From positions 1 to 64,000 of the forward strand of contig DIKO01000063.1 of assembly GCA_002423615.1 (NCBI GenBank): 64,000 nucleotides of DNA. The letters are read 5' to 3'. How positions within the stretch are numbered: the first letter of the stretch is position 1; each line of letters starts with the position of its first letter. Under the pieces are notes generated by a model. The model ran no database searches. It was not told the DNA's origin and worked only from the letters and a program-made list of their open reading frames with translations. The DNA comes from Desulfobacteraceae bacterium UBA5616 (GTDB lineage Bacteria; Desulfobacterota; Desulfobacteria; Desulfobacterales; UBA5616). Position numbers and translations under genes: made by a program. Shown in pieces: positions 1 through 8,293 of this stretch.

Positions 1-807
1 TTGGAAGAAGGTTATCTCCCAAACAAACAGCTGTTCCGAAATTGCCGATGATCTTCAAAACCGGGGGGGCCGCGGCCGGGACCCCGGATGCCTCAAAAAC
101 CACATCGTAAAGCAATCCATGGGTATATTCCTTTGCCTTTTCTTCGATATCCTCGTTCAACGGGTCTATGGTAAATTGAGCTCCCAGGGACAAGGCCAGT
201 TTTCTTTTTGACGCCACGGGATCGATGGCCGTCACTTTGCACCCGCCCTGAAGAAGTATCAACTGCAACAGAATCGATCCGATTCCCCCCACACCGGAAA
301 TGGCCACCCTGTCGCCCATCTTGATCCGGGCCAGATCCATGCCCCTGGTTGCCGAGACCGTGGGTTCGCACAGGCAGGAAACTTTTAAATCCGCGTCATC
401 GGGAAGCTTGAACAACCGCGAGGCATCGACAACCGCATAATCCGCCAGCAACCCCACCGGGCCGTTCAACCCGCCGGAGCCGTTTGAACACTTTAAGGTA
501 TGCCCCCTTTTGCAGTTATCGCATTTGCCGCAGTGGCCCAGGACATTGACGACCACTTTATCCCCCGCCTTGAATCCGAACTTTTCAAGCCCTTCACCGG
601 TTTCAACGATTTCTCCGCTTGCTTCGTGACCCAGGGGCCATCCCACTCCCGGCGGTATGCCATACAGGGAATGATCCACGATATGGACATCCGTCGCACA
701 TAGGGCACAATAAGCCAGTTTAACCCTTGCCTGACCCGGACCTACTTTCGGGTCGGGAAATGCTTTGAGCAGAACCTTGCCATATTTTCGAAAATGGCTG
801 TTTTCAA
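1..807 (-). CDS. Zinc-dependent alcohol dehydrogenase, 3' end cut by window, N-terminal frame break
   Basis: This is a medium-chain zinc alcohol dehydrogenase that would oxidise a secondary alcohol (possibly a hydroxyacyl-CoA) with NAD(P). A TTG start at 807 follows an AAGGAGG ribosome site. The first eight residues are typical of the family, but the frame breaks by -1 at about 784-794 (GAAAATATGGC). The body then continues open to the window edge. Visible motifs are the catalytic CxxD, GHE of the GHEASGEIVETG segment, the four-Cys structural zinc loop (CGKCDNC then C) and the Rossmann glycines of SGVGGIGS. It is the last gene of the TetR-headed block. The family is clear. The substrate is unknown. 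Whether the break is real or a sequence error cannot be told here. Confidence 0.7.
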
Positions 808-830
808 ATGGAAATCCCTCCTTTCCGGTT

Positions 831-925
831 TGTTTCTGTTTACCGGATCGTATGCCCCCGTCCATGACCAGGTCGTGCCCGGTGGTATAGGTAGACGCCT
901 CGGAAACCAGATAAAGGACTCCACC
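831..925 (-). pseudogene. C-terminal remnant of a short-chain dehydrogenase/reductase
   Basis: About 25 codons encode YLVSEASTYTTGHDLVMDGG, the hallmark C-terminal segment of classical SDR enzymes (usually ...SYTTGHDLVVDGG). Nothing of the SDR N-terminal Rossmann fold or the YxxxK active site precedes it. The upstream sequence is ferredoxin-like in a neighbouring frame, so a deletion appears to have joined the two genes. The SDR frame has no stop and runs into the alcohol dehydrogenase body frame. It is a gene remnant, not a functional enzyme. Confidence 0.6.
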
Positions 926-930
926 GGGCA

Positions 931-1446
931 TCGTTCTTCACAGTCACCGCATCCGATGCAGGCGCTTCATCCACCACGGATAAAAAGTTGGACGGCTCGA
1001 CAAGCTTCAAGTTCCCGGCCGATTTTACGCCTCTTAAAAAACTGCAGCAGCACCCGCAGCAATTGCAGACGAATTGAATACCTTCGGAAAAATTATTGGA
1101 GTTCAGGACAGCGCCCGCTTCCGTGCACATTTTAATGATATTCATGCACTCCGCTTTGGTAATTCGTTTGCCGAAGTTGCGGTCCACGACGTAATCTGCA
1201 ACTTTCCCGAAGCTTAAACAGGAATATTCTGGGATGGTTTCTTTTTGGCAGGGCTCGTTCCGGTGGCCTCCTTTTCCACTGCTTCATTCAATTTCAGGAA
1301 ACGCTGAATCGCCTTGGCGTCATCCATTCGCCGGGCTATGGAAAACTCGATTACGCCGGGCATCCACGGCGCCAACTCGTATCTTCTGCCGCCATCATCT
1401 GTTTTCACGACAAAAACCTGGCCTTTGTCCGCGGGAGTCTTCTTCA
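931..1446 (-). pseudogene. Decayed 4Fe-4S ferredoxin-type protein
   Basis: Pieces in different frames reconstruct one protein. A segment at 1214-1446 (ELAPWMPGVIEFSIARRMDD) resembles the region after the winged-helix part of anaerobe ferredoxin-type proteins. A second piece contains PEYSCLSFG and the Cys-rich CNCCGCCC. A third carries a CIGCGDCEERC cluster motif. Each junction needs a -1 shift (near 1232-1242 and near 965-975). The 3' end breaks off into the SDR tail, and the N-terminal domain is missing. In intact form it would probably have passed electrons to the dehydratase activator next door. That role is inferred from position only. Confidence 0.6.
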
Positions 1447-1505
1447 GGGGAGTATTTCATTTCCTGTTTTGGCACAAAGCCCCTGACAAAGTGAAAGAAA
1501 CCGGA

Positions 1506-1922
1506 TTATCCGATTTCCATGGTCGAAAAAAATTGCAGGAATCTGTCTTTCACCTTGTCCATGGTGGTATACCGGGGATCGAACAGGTCAAACTCCAGAA
1601 AAAGAAAAGGAACACCGATGTCCCGGCAAACTTCTCTCAATATGCCGCTGCAACCGGCGCCTTCCTTGTGGCCCATGTGGCCGGGCCCGATGACGCAGTC
1701 GATATCATAGAGTTTCACTATTTTTATGATGTCGTTTATCGATGTATCCACAGATCCTCTGGACTGGCGGATCATCGGGGTCTCGATCAAATATCGTCTG
1801 GCCAGCCCCTCAAACATGCCTTCTTCAGTCGTTGTGTCGATAAAGGTATACGGGCAATAGCCGTATACATCCATCACCACAGTGGCATTGCATTCTTCCT
1901 CCAGCCATTGGATCAGTTCCAC
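1506..1922 (-). CDS. 2-hydroxyacyl-CoA dehydratase subunit, C-terminal part (frameshifted)
   Basis: This is the C-terminal half of a BcrB/HgdA-like dehydratase subunit. It includes MDVYGYCPYTFIDTT, DCVIGPGHMGHKEGAGC and the conserved ending IGVPFLFLEFDLFDPRYTT. The homologous reading continues upstream to about 1965 (IRIYWADIQPIW) without a start codon. It therefore belongs with the gene at 1958-2791 and is separated from it by a -1 frame break in an A6 run. The start given is a GTG and may not be used. Without repair or frameshifting, this half would not be made. Confidence 0.6.
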   Translation of the reverse strand: MELIQWLEEECNATVVMDVYGYCPYTFIDTTTEEGMFEGLARRYLIETPMIRQSRGSVDTSINDIIKIVKLYDIDCVIGPGHMGHKEGAGCSGILREVCRDIGVPFLFLEFDLFDPRYTTMDKVKDRFLQFFSTMEIG

Positions 1923-1957
1923 GGACCAGATCGGTTGGATATCCGCCCAGTAAATCC

Positions 1958-2791
1958 TTATTTTTTCATTTTCCAGCCAGCTTTTTTATTCCTGACCATC
2001 TCCATCTCATCATCCAGAAGGGCCCGGATCAGTTCCGTGCCGCTTGAATGACCCACCGTCGAGGGGATGCTTTGGGCGATATTAAAGATTTTATCCCCGG
2101 AAAATGAAGGGTGGGGGCACGGCTTCATGCGTCTTGCATCATTATACTCAACCCACATATCGTATTGCTTATTTGACTCCTCCAGCACTTGTTTCAGCCG
2201 GTCCAGGTCAAGCGCCTTTCCCGTAAGCCCCTCAAGTCCCTTTGCCATCCGCCGTATTTCTGTGCCATAGTATCGAAGCGCCGCTTCATCTTCCCAATAG
2301 GGCGGGTCCATTTCAAGAACCGGGATATCACGCCAGCCCGGGTATTGCTTCAGCGCCTCATGAAATAGGCCTATGCCGTCGCAGGGGGTAAGTCCTGCGA
2401 CGCTGATGGTTGGCACCGGCGCAAAATCCCCCTCGATGGATCGCAGCATGAGCCGCTGCAGTGTACAGATATCGTGGTCAAGGGGTATTTTATCGGTTTC
2501 TTCAAACACGGACGGGCCTTCGACGTTTACCGCAAATACCGCCGGGAAGGAGCAGGTGTACCAGTCCAGATCCATGGCCGTATAGAGCTCCGGAGCGTTG
2601 AAATACCAGCTATGCAAAAAAGGCTTCCCCTCCCTCATACAGGCGATGATCCTTTCATCGCTTTCAGCCATGGCCGCGATATACCGGGAATCAAACTGGT
2701 CCATACGTTTAGGGGATTGTGCCAAAAGTTCGGAGACCATATGTTTGGCATGGGTCAACTTGATAAAATTTTCCAGCACTTTTTCATTCAT
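1958..2791 (-). CDS. 2-hydroxyacyl-CoA dehydratase subunit, N-terminal part (ends at a frame break)
   Basis: This is the N-terminal two thirds of a subunit of the 2-hydroxyacyl-CoA dehydratase/benzoyl-CoA reductase family. These enzymes remove water from 2-hydroxyacyl-CoA, or reduce aryl-CoA, by a one-electron ketyl radical mechanism. The fold signature PFLHSWYFNAPELYTAMDLDW near residues 57-77 matches the substrate-site region of BcrB-type subunits. The ATG at 2791 follows AGGAG and overlaps the upstream subunit's stop (TGATG), so translation is coupled. The frame ends at TAA directly after six A residues. One added base restores the C-terminal part at 1506-1965. Expression needs either correction of the sequence or -1 slippage. 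Confidence 0.65.
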   Translation of the reverse strand: MNEKVLENFIKLTHAKHMVSELLAQSPKRMDQFDSRYIAAMAESDERIIACMREGKPFLHSWYFNAPELYTAMDLDWYTCSFPAVFAVNVEGPSVFEETDKIPLDHDICTLQRLMLRSIEGDFAPVPTISVAGLTPCDGIGLFHEALKQYPGWRDIPVLEMDPPYWEDEAALRYYGTEIRRMAKGLEGLTGKALDLDRLKQVLEESNKQYDMWVEYNDARRMKPCPHPSFSGDKIFNIAQSIPSTVGHSSGTELIRALLDDEMEMVRNKKAGWKMKK

Positions 2792-3945
2792 CACAGGTCT
2801 CCTTCCAATGTTTCCAAAAAGGCCTGAACCCGGGTTTTCATCTGACCGGTGCCCCCAAGCAGATATTCCCTGTCCATGCTGAGAAAAGGGATCCCCTTTT
2901 CTTTTAATGTATTGCGCAGCATAAACCTTTCAAATCCCCAGTTGTCGCAAAAGTTGATCCGCTCCATAATGATGCCGTCGATCTGAAATTGATCGACCAG
3001 ATCCATTATGAACGCAATGTGCTTTTCTCTGGCGTCGAGCAAATGCGGGCAGGATGGGCGGTCGACAATATGGTAACGGGCAATCGCTTTTAAGGGGTCT
3101 TCTTCATTTTCATCAACATTTTCCCAGAATAACCTTGAACCAAAACACAGCGAATCGGCTGCAACAAGTGCGCCCTGATCTTCTATGAGTTTGATGTATT
3201 GGGGATTATCCAGTATCCCGCCTAAAATCAGTAATCTTGCACGGTAGTTCTTCCTCCCGCCGGAGGTGGGAAGTTCCTTCAGCAGCACTTTCAGCAGGGC
3301 ATTGAATTTGGATGCCGGCATCGCCGTTGCCGAAACACTTGCCGCGAGGGCCTCTGTTCCCGTAATCGGCGGATTTTTGTCTGTTCTGAGTAAAAACAAC
3401 TGCTTTTGGAGGCGCCGGGATTCGTTCTGGATGCTGATGGCTTCTTTAATCCGGTCTTTGGAAATGGTCAGATGAAACTGCTTCTCTATCGCCTGTTTGA
3501 ATTTCAGAAGTTCCTGATAAAACCACTCAACCTGAAATTCCGTATTTCGTTTGGGTACGTTCAACATCCCGATAAACGGAAATGATTCTTTTCGCGCAAA
3601 ATTGTCAAACAATCGCCGGGCATGGTCGCAGCAGGTCGTCGTTACGACCCCATCCAGAAAACCATACTCTCCCTTCAAGGCCATGTTGAGTGAATGCCTT
3701 ACAAACGAACAATTTAAATGGGTCAGGTAAACATCGGACAATTCCGTGGAATCGCTGCCGACGGCGCGCATTCGAAACGGCATGAACCCGGCTGCGGCGA
3801 TGATCTCTTCAGGGACATAGGAGCAATACGTCCCGATAATTCTCCCGCCCCGGTTTAACCATTCCTGCATTTCATCGTTGACAAGCCGGCCTGCAGCGGT
3901 CATGAACTTATTCACTATCGCATCTTTATCAACCGTGTCCCGCAT
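2791..3945 (-). CDS. 2-hydroxyacyl-CoA dehydratase / benzoyl-CoA reductase-like subunit (HgdB/BcrC family)
   Basis: The intact 384-residue subunit would bind a 4Fe-4S cluster and pair with the following frameshifted subunit. Conserved landmarks are GTYCSYVPEE with Cys41, Cys79 in LTHLNCSFVRH, the CCDHARRLFDN segment (Cys105/106) and Cys333 in ERINFCDNWG. The family-typical ending GIPFLSMDREY...GQMKTRVQAF is present. The ATG lies nine bases after AAGGAGA. The activator gene lies just upstream on the same strand. Substrate could be a hydroxyacyl-CoA or an unsaturated/cyclic acyl-CoA. The sequence alone does not decide between dehydratase and reductase. Confidence 0.85.
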   Translation of the reverse strand: MRDTVDKDAIVNKFMTAAGRLVNDEMQEWLNRGGRIIGTYCSYVPEEIIAAAGFMPFRMRAVGSDSTELSDVYLTHLNCSFVRHSLNMALKGEYGFLDGVVTTTCCDHARRLFDNFARKESFPFIGMLNVPKRNTEFQVEWFYQELLKFKQAIEKQFHLTISKDRIKEAISIQNESRRLQKQLFLLRTDKNPPITGTEALAASVSATAMPASKFNALLKVLLKELPTSGGRKNYRARLLILGGILDNPQYIKLIEDQGALVAADSLCFGSRLFWENVDENEEDPLKAIARYHIVDRPSCPHLLDAREKHIAFIMDLVDQFQIDGIIMERINFCDNWGFERFMLRNTLKEKGIPFLSMDREYLLGGTGQMKTRVQAFLETLEGDL

Positions 3946-4007
3946 GGAATGATCTCTCCTTTTCGGGCGTAAAGATTTCCTCTGTCCCTCAGGGAATCCA
4001 ATGTATC

Positions 4008-4811
4008 TCAGGATCCGCCGGGAATGTTTTTTTTAAGAACCATGCGCGCGGCAAGGGTGGCCGCCCCCAGGGCACCGATAATCTGGGGATCTATGGAAAA
4101 CCTTGCCAGCTTGACCTTTAACCGGTCTTCAATTGTTTTTATCAACCCCTCATTTTTGGCACACCCGCCGACAATGCAAATTTCCTCCCTGGCCCCCACC
4201 TTGCTGACCAGGGTCATGATTCTTCCGGCGATGGCATTGTGAACACCTTTGGCGATATTGTCGATCTCGATTCCCTCATTCAGGAGGGTAATAATTTCCG
4301 ACTCGGCAAAAACGCTGCATTGGTTGGAAATGGTAGCCGCATTCTTAGCCCGGTCCGAGGCGATGGAAAGTTCTTCCAGCGTCAGTTCCAGACTGCGCGC
4401 CATATTTTCGATAAATTTTCCGGTTCCGGCGGCGCATTTGTCATTCATCGCAAAATCCAGTATTTTGCCGTTTTCCCCCAATGCGATGGCCTTTAAATCC
4501 TGCCCGCCGATATCGATGATCGTCCGGACCGAATGGCAAACCGCTTTGGCTCCCACCCCGTGACAGGTTATCTCGGATATGTTGTCATTTGCGAAATCAA
4601 TTTTACACCTTCCATAACCGGTGCCGATAATCCAATCAAATTCGTTCAGGGACGAGACTCCGGCCCCGGCCATGGCTTCTCTCATCGTGATTTCGGCGGT
4701 TTCGGCCGGTCTTGGTTTACAGGAAGCAATCGCGCAGGACAGTATTTCATTATCTTTCAGGATCACGGCTTTACCCGCTGTGGAACCAATATCGCACCCC
4801 GCAACGATCAT
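4008..4811 (-). CDS. 2-hydroxyacyl-CoA dehydratase activator ATPase (HgdC/BadF/BcrD family)
   Basis: This 267-residue ASKHA-fold ATPase would dimerise around one 4Fe-4S cluster. It uses ATP to inject a low-potential electron into the dehydratase. Evidence is the phosphate-1 loop GCDIGSTAGKAV at the N-terminus, IDIGGQDLKAI, and the cluster-binding helix contexts with Cys126 (DKCAAGTGKF) and Cys165 (ISNQCSVFAESE). These match in position the two bridging cysteines known in HgdC. The C-terminal CIVGGCAKNEG and GALGAATLA segments also fit. It is immediately upstream of its two target subunits, and its length is normal for the family. Confidence 0.92.
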   Translation of the reverse strand: MIVAGCDIGSTAGKAVILKDNEILSCAIASCKPRPAETAEITMREAMAGAGVSSLNEFDWIIGTGYGRCKIDFANDNISEITCHGVGAKAVCHSVRTIIDIGGQDLKAIALGENGKILDFAMNDKCAAGTGKFIENMARSLELTLEELSIASDRAKNAATISNQCSVFAESEIITLLNEGIEIDNIAKGVHNAIAGRIMTLVSKVGAREEICIVGGCAKNEGLIKTIEDRLKVKLARFSIDPQIIGALGAATLAARMVLKKNIPGGS

Positions 4812-4863
4812 GTTTTCATCTCCTTGTAGGTCTCTTGAACTTTGGAGGGCTGGTTGGGGATCA

Positions 4864-4893
4864 GGGCAGGCGAATTGTTTTCTTCGCCCGCCC
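4864..4893 (-). terminator. Hairpin between flavoprotein and activator genes
   Basis: An inverted repeat has 11-base arms (GGGCAGGCGAA and TTCGCCCGCCC, one mismatch) around an 8-base loop. It lies just downstream of the minus-strand flavoprotein gene. No clear U-run follows, so it may be a weak terminator or a processing/stability element that tunes the downstream dehydratase genes. Confidence 0.4.
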
Positions 4894-4918
4894 CATTATG
4901 GTTGGTCACTTAATGAAA

Positions 4919-6550
4919 TTAATATCCCCTGCCGGTCTTTTCCCAGCATTTATCGAGGCCGAAGTCTTCGGCGACGATCTTGAAGCAGTTGTACCCGGTT
5001 GCACTGCTGGCGCCTCCCCCCGGATGCATGTAAGGCCCGCACAAGTAGAGGCCTTCAATCTCGGTTCGGTATTGATTGGCCTCGGGGAATGGGCGGTTGG
5101 GGCCGAGTTGATGGAGTTTCATCGCGCCGTTCATGAAATCCCCTTCCATGAGCCGCATCTCGTCTTCCTGATCCAGCGGGGTGTAAAAATAATGGTCGAT
5201 AACGTTGTCCCAGGTCATATTCGGGGCCCATTTTTCAAAATGCCGGATGAACTTGTCGTTGTGGGTGGCACGGACTTCTTCCCATTCTTCACGGGTATGG
5301 GTGCTGGCCTTGGGCATGAAGAACCACCCGGTGAGGCTGTGCTTGCCCGGAGGCGCGTAGGTGGGATCCCACAGGCTGTTCACCCAGGTCCCCGCTCCGG
5401 GGATTCTGGGAATTCTCCCGTATACGGCATCCATGCAGTATTCCAAAATGTCCTTATTGGTATCAAACCCCACGACGGTATAAAAGGTTTTGTTGATGTC
5501 CGGGTTCCACCTGGCGCTCTTGTAATCCGGGGCTTCATGAAGGGCAAGGGCGGTGGAGGCCAGAATCGAACTGGGTCCGATCTGGAAATCCTGGGCCCGT
5601 TTTCTCCACAGGGGGCTCAGGTTTTCCTCTCCCACCATCCTGAGGAGCGTTGCCTTGAGGTCCGCATTGGATGCGACGAGTTTCCTGGCCCGGACTTCCG
5701 TTCCGTCCTTCAGCCGGATCCCGACGGCCTTTTTGCCGTCCAACAGGATTTTCACCACCTCGCTGCTTTCAAACACCTCCATGCCTTCGTTGACGCCGGC
5801 CATTTCCATGCCGTGGGCCAGGGTATGGGTACCGCCCACCATCAAGCGCCAGTTGAAGTACAGGTTGAAAATCGTCAGGGCCCCCAGGCCCGCTCCCTCT
5901 CTTTCCAGGGGGGCGCACCATTCGACGGCCATCCGGTTCAGGAGGGTTTTCAGTTCATCGGTTTCAAACAGATAATCATACACGTCCGGCGGCGCCATAT
6001 TGTTGACAAACGAAGGGAGCTCCAGCATCTGGGTAAACATTTCCCTTGCCTGGATATCCGCATAGGGGTTTTCCGGAGTGGGTTGAACGGCCGGTGAATA
6101 GATCATCTGGGCAAACAAATCCTCCATCAACAGGATTTTTTTGGTGAGGTCCACAAATGTCTGGGCATCGTGCTTGGAATACTGGGCGATGGATTTATAT
6201 GTCTTTTCAAAATTTTCCGGATGTTCCTTGCTGTAAATGACGATGGGGGGACGACCGTCGGAGAAGGCGATACCCGACTGGGCATGCGGATAAACGCAAC
6301 GGGCCCCGAGTTTCTCCAGGTTGAAATCATGGTAAATCGGCATCCAGTCCATGAATTCCATATACTGGGCGTGAAGATTGTGCATGAACCCCGGCGCGGT
6401 GCATTCCGAAGTGAAAATCGCGCTTCCCTCTTCATGCCGGCGTTCAAATACCGCCGTCTGCATGCCGGACCGCTGCAGATAAGCCCCTAAGGTCAACCCC
6501 ATGTTCCCCGCACCGATGACAATGGCGTCATATTCTTTCTTGATGATCAT
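4919..6550 (-). CDS. FAD-dependent oxidoreductase, phytoene desaturase-like (second of a pair)
   Basis: This 543-residue flavoprotein is of the CrtI/COG1233 type. The FAD-binding start DAIVIGAGNMGLTLGAYLQ lies at residues 6-24, followed by the acidic FERRHEEGS strand end. The C-terminal FAD motif YLCGPYMHPGGGASSATGYN is typical of carotenoid desaturase-like oxidoreductases. The chosen ATG at 6550 follows AAGGAGG; a longer upstream reading has no such site. It lies about 20 bases after the preceding paralogue. Such proteins desaturate or saturate lipid-like or cyclic substrates. Carotenoid synthesis is unlikely because no phytoene synthase is nearby. The substrate is unknown. Confidence 0.85.
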   Translation of the reverse strand: MIIKKEYDAIVIGAGNMGLTLGAYLQRSGMQTAVFERRHEEGSAIFTSECTAPGFMHNLHAQYMEFMDWMPIYHDFNLEKLGARCVYPHAQSGIAFSDGRPPIVIYSKEHPENFEKTYKSIAQYSKHDAQTFVDLTKKILLMEDLFAQMIYSPAVQPTPENPYADIQAREMFTQMLELPSFVNNMAPPDVYDYLFETDELKTLLNRMAVEWCAPLEREGAGLGALTIFNLYFNWRLMVGGTHTLAHGMEMAGVNEGMEVFESSEVVKILLDGKKAVGIRLKDGTEVRARKLVASNADLKATLLRMVGEENLSPLWRKRAQDFQIGPSSILASTALALHEAPDYKSARWNPDINKTFYTVVGFDTNKDILEYCMDAVYGRIPRIPGAGTWVNSLWDPTYAPPGKHSLTGWFFMPKASTHTREEWEEVRATHNDKFIRHFEKWAPNMTWDNVIDHYFYTPLDQEDEMRLMEGDFMNGAMKLHQLGPNRPFPEANQYRTEIEGLYLCGPYMHPGGGASSATGYNCFKIVAEDFGLDKCWEKTGRGY

Positions 6551-6569
6551 GTAATGTTTCCTCCTTTTC

Positions 6570-8177
6570 CTATATTTCGATCCACCATTTATCGAGCCCG
6601 AAATCATCCGCAATGACCTGAAGGGCGTTATATCCGGGACCAAAGGTGATGAACCCATGGGGATGCGTTGTCGATCCGCAGAGGTATAAGCCTTCTACAG
6701 GGGTTTTGTATTGCGACATCAGCGGTGTAGGCCGGTTGCCCATGAGGTTGTCTTCGCAGATACGGCCCACCATCCAGTCGCCCCTTTTCATGTTGGTGAG
6801 CTTTTCCGATATGTCCAGAGGCGTGTAGGGCTTGGCCTGGAGAATGTCCTCCGCGGTGAAGTTATCGCAGTATTTCTCCATCTTCCGGATGCACCGGTTG
6901 GAATACGCATTCTTGAAATTCGAAGCCCAGATACCGGGCCCCTTGCCGTCCACGTCATAGGGGGCAATCACCCGGATCACGCCCGTGGCCTTTCCTTCGG
7001 GGGCATCCGTAGGATCGAACATGGAATTGATGGCCACATTGAGTTTGGGATCTTCGGGCACCTTGCCGCTGCGGATGTCCTTCCAGTCCTTGTTGAAATC
7101 CTCCAGACATTCATATCCCATATTGAGCACCCACGCGTTGTTGATATCCGGGTCAAACGCCGCGGCTTTGTACGTGGGAATCTTGTGCATGGCCATATGA
7201 ACGGAAAAAAGCGTACCGTCCTGGTATTCATAGGCGTCCACATCGCTTTTGACGTTCTGGGGCAGGATGTCCGTGGGCAGCATTTTGTTGAAGGTCTGAT
7301 CCAGATCCAGGCTGCTGGCCACGAGCTTGTCGGCGAAGAACTCGTTTCCGTCGCTCGTTCTGACCCCCACGGCCCGGCCGTTTTCAACGATGATTTCCTC
7401 AACCGGCGACGCCATCCGCAAGGTTACGTTATTTCTCCGCATCTGGCGCCACAAGGTGTGGGCCAGGCGGTGGGACCCGCCGATGCAGAGGCGCCAGTTG
7501 TCGATTTTGCCCAGCATGAAGGGAAAAGAAATGGCCAGTCCCACCAGGTCCGTGTAGTAGCCGCAAACCGCGGCGTGGAACGCCAGCATGGTCTTGACCT
7601 TCTCATTTTCAAAATGCTTGTTCAAAAAATCGTTGATGCTCATGGATCTCAGCCGGGCACGGAAGAATTCCGTTTTTTCTTCGACCTTCCATGTGGAGAG
7701 GGCCTTGGTGATATCGTTGACGTCGATGGGCGGGGCATACATCAGGGTACTGATCATCAGATCCTGAAATCCTTTGACTTCCTTGTACAACCGCTGGAAG
7801 GTATCCGCGTCCTTTTTGGAAAACCGACTCATGGACGCATGGGTCTTGGCCATATCCGTATGGATGGTCATGGCCGTGCCGTCTTCAAATATGGAGCCCA
7901 TCTGAACCGGCGGATACGCATATTTTACGCCATCGGGCTCGCCCACCAGACCCAGATCCTCGTACACGGGGCAAAGCCCTACAAATGTATGATAATTGCT
8001 GTGAAGGTTGTGCAAAAAGCCCGGTCTCGTGTAATGCTCCGTGCACAGACCGCCCCCCTCTTCCAATCTGCGTTCCAACACCAGCACTTTCCATCCGCTC
8101 TTGCCCAAATACGTGGCCAGGGCCATCCCGTTATGACCAGCGCCGATAACAATGGCATCGTAGCGTTGTTCTTCCAT
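6570..8177 (-). CDS. FAD-dependent oxidoreductase, phytoene desaturase-like (first of a pair)
   Basis: This is a paralogue of the next gene, 535 residues long. It carries DAIVIGAGHNGMALATYLG (FAD Rossmann motif), LERRLEEGGGLCTE, and the C-terminal YLCGSTTHPHGFITFGPGYN FAD segment. ATG at 8177 follows AAGGAGAT; the upstream extension starting near 8255 lacks a ribosome site. Gene order is SCP2 protein, this gene, then its paralogue and the dehydratase activator, all co-directional. The pair may form a heteromer or act in consecutive steps on a lipid-like or alicyclic substrate delivered by the SCP2 protein. That is inference from context. Confidence 0.85.
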   Translation of the reverse strand: MEEQRYDAIVIGAGHNGMALATYLGKSGWKVLVLERRLEEGGGLCTEHYTRPGFLHNLHSNYHTFVGLCPVYEDLGLVGEPDGVKYAYPPVQMGSIFEDGTAMTIHTDMAKTHASMSRFSKKDADTFQRLYKEVKGFQDLMISTLMYAPPIDVNDITKALSTWKVEEKTEFFRARLRSMSINDFLNKHFENEKVKTMLAFHAAVCGYYTDLVGLAISFPFMLGKIDNWRLCIGGSHRLAHTLWRQMRRNNVTLRMASPVEEIIVENGRAVGVRTSDGNEFFADKLVASSLDLDQTFNKMLPTDILPQNVKSDVDAYEYQDGTLFSVHMAMHKIPTYKAAAFDPDINNAWVLNMGYECLEDFNKDWKDIRSGKVPEDPKLNVAINSMFDPTDAPEGKATGVIRVIAPYDVDGKGPGIWASNFKNAYSNRCIRKMEKYCDNFTAEDILQAKPYTPLDISEKLTNMKRGDWMVGRICEDNLMGNRPTPLMSQYKTPVEGLYLCGSTTHPHGFITFGPGYNALQVIADDFGLDKWWIEI

Positions 8178-8251
8178 AAACACATCTCCTTTTTGACTAT
8201 GGTGATCTATTCGCTGCTCTTTCGCCTTTAAGCTTTGAGCCTCATTATTCG

Positions 8252-8293
8252 CCATTCACGGTTTACCGTTCACCGTTCACTGTTCACTGTTCA
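8252..8293. repeat. Short imperfect heptamer repeat (GTTCACC/GTTCACT)
   Basis: About five imperfect copies of a seven-base unit (variants ATTCACG, GTTTACC, GTTCACC, GTTCACT, GTTCACT) lie between the SCP2 gene and the first flavoprotein gene. They overlap the SCP2 stop codon. It looks like a small microsatellite. No function is evident. Confidence 0.5.

Noticed and set aside
1314..2051. 245-codon open frame on the plus strand over the dehydratase
   Set aside because: It is antisense to homologous dehydratase sequence and has no recognised domain.
1..4811. Full class I (ATP-dependent, four-subunit) benzoyl-CoA reductase
   Set aside because: Only two catalytic-type subunits and a single activator are present, with no second ASKHA subunit. 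The set fits a dehydratase-type system better.
4712..6097. 461-codon open frame on the plus strand opposite a flavoprotein gene
   Set aside because: It lacks recognisable domains and lies antisense to a strongly conserved FAD gene with a ribosome site. It is a shadow of the minus-strand codon usage.
6711..8231. 506-codon open frame on the plus strand opposite the other flavoprotein gene
   Set aside because: Same reason: no domain, and the opposite strand is a clear FAD oxidoreductase.
8252..8293. CRISPR-like array
   Set aside because: The repeat unit is only seven bases with no spacers. It is a short microsatellite.
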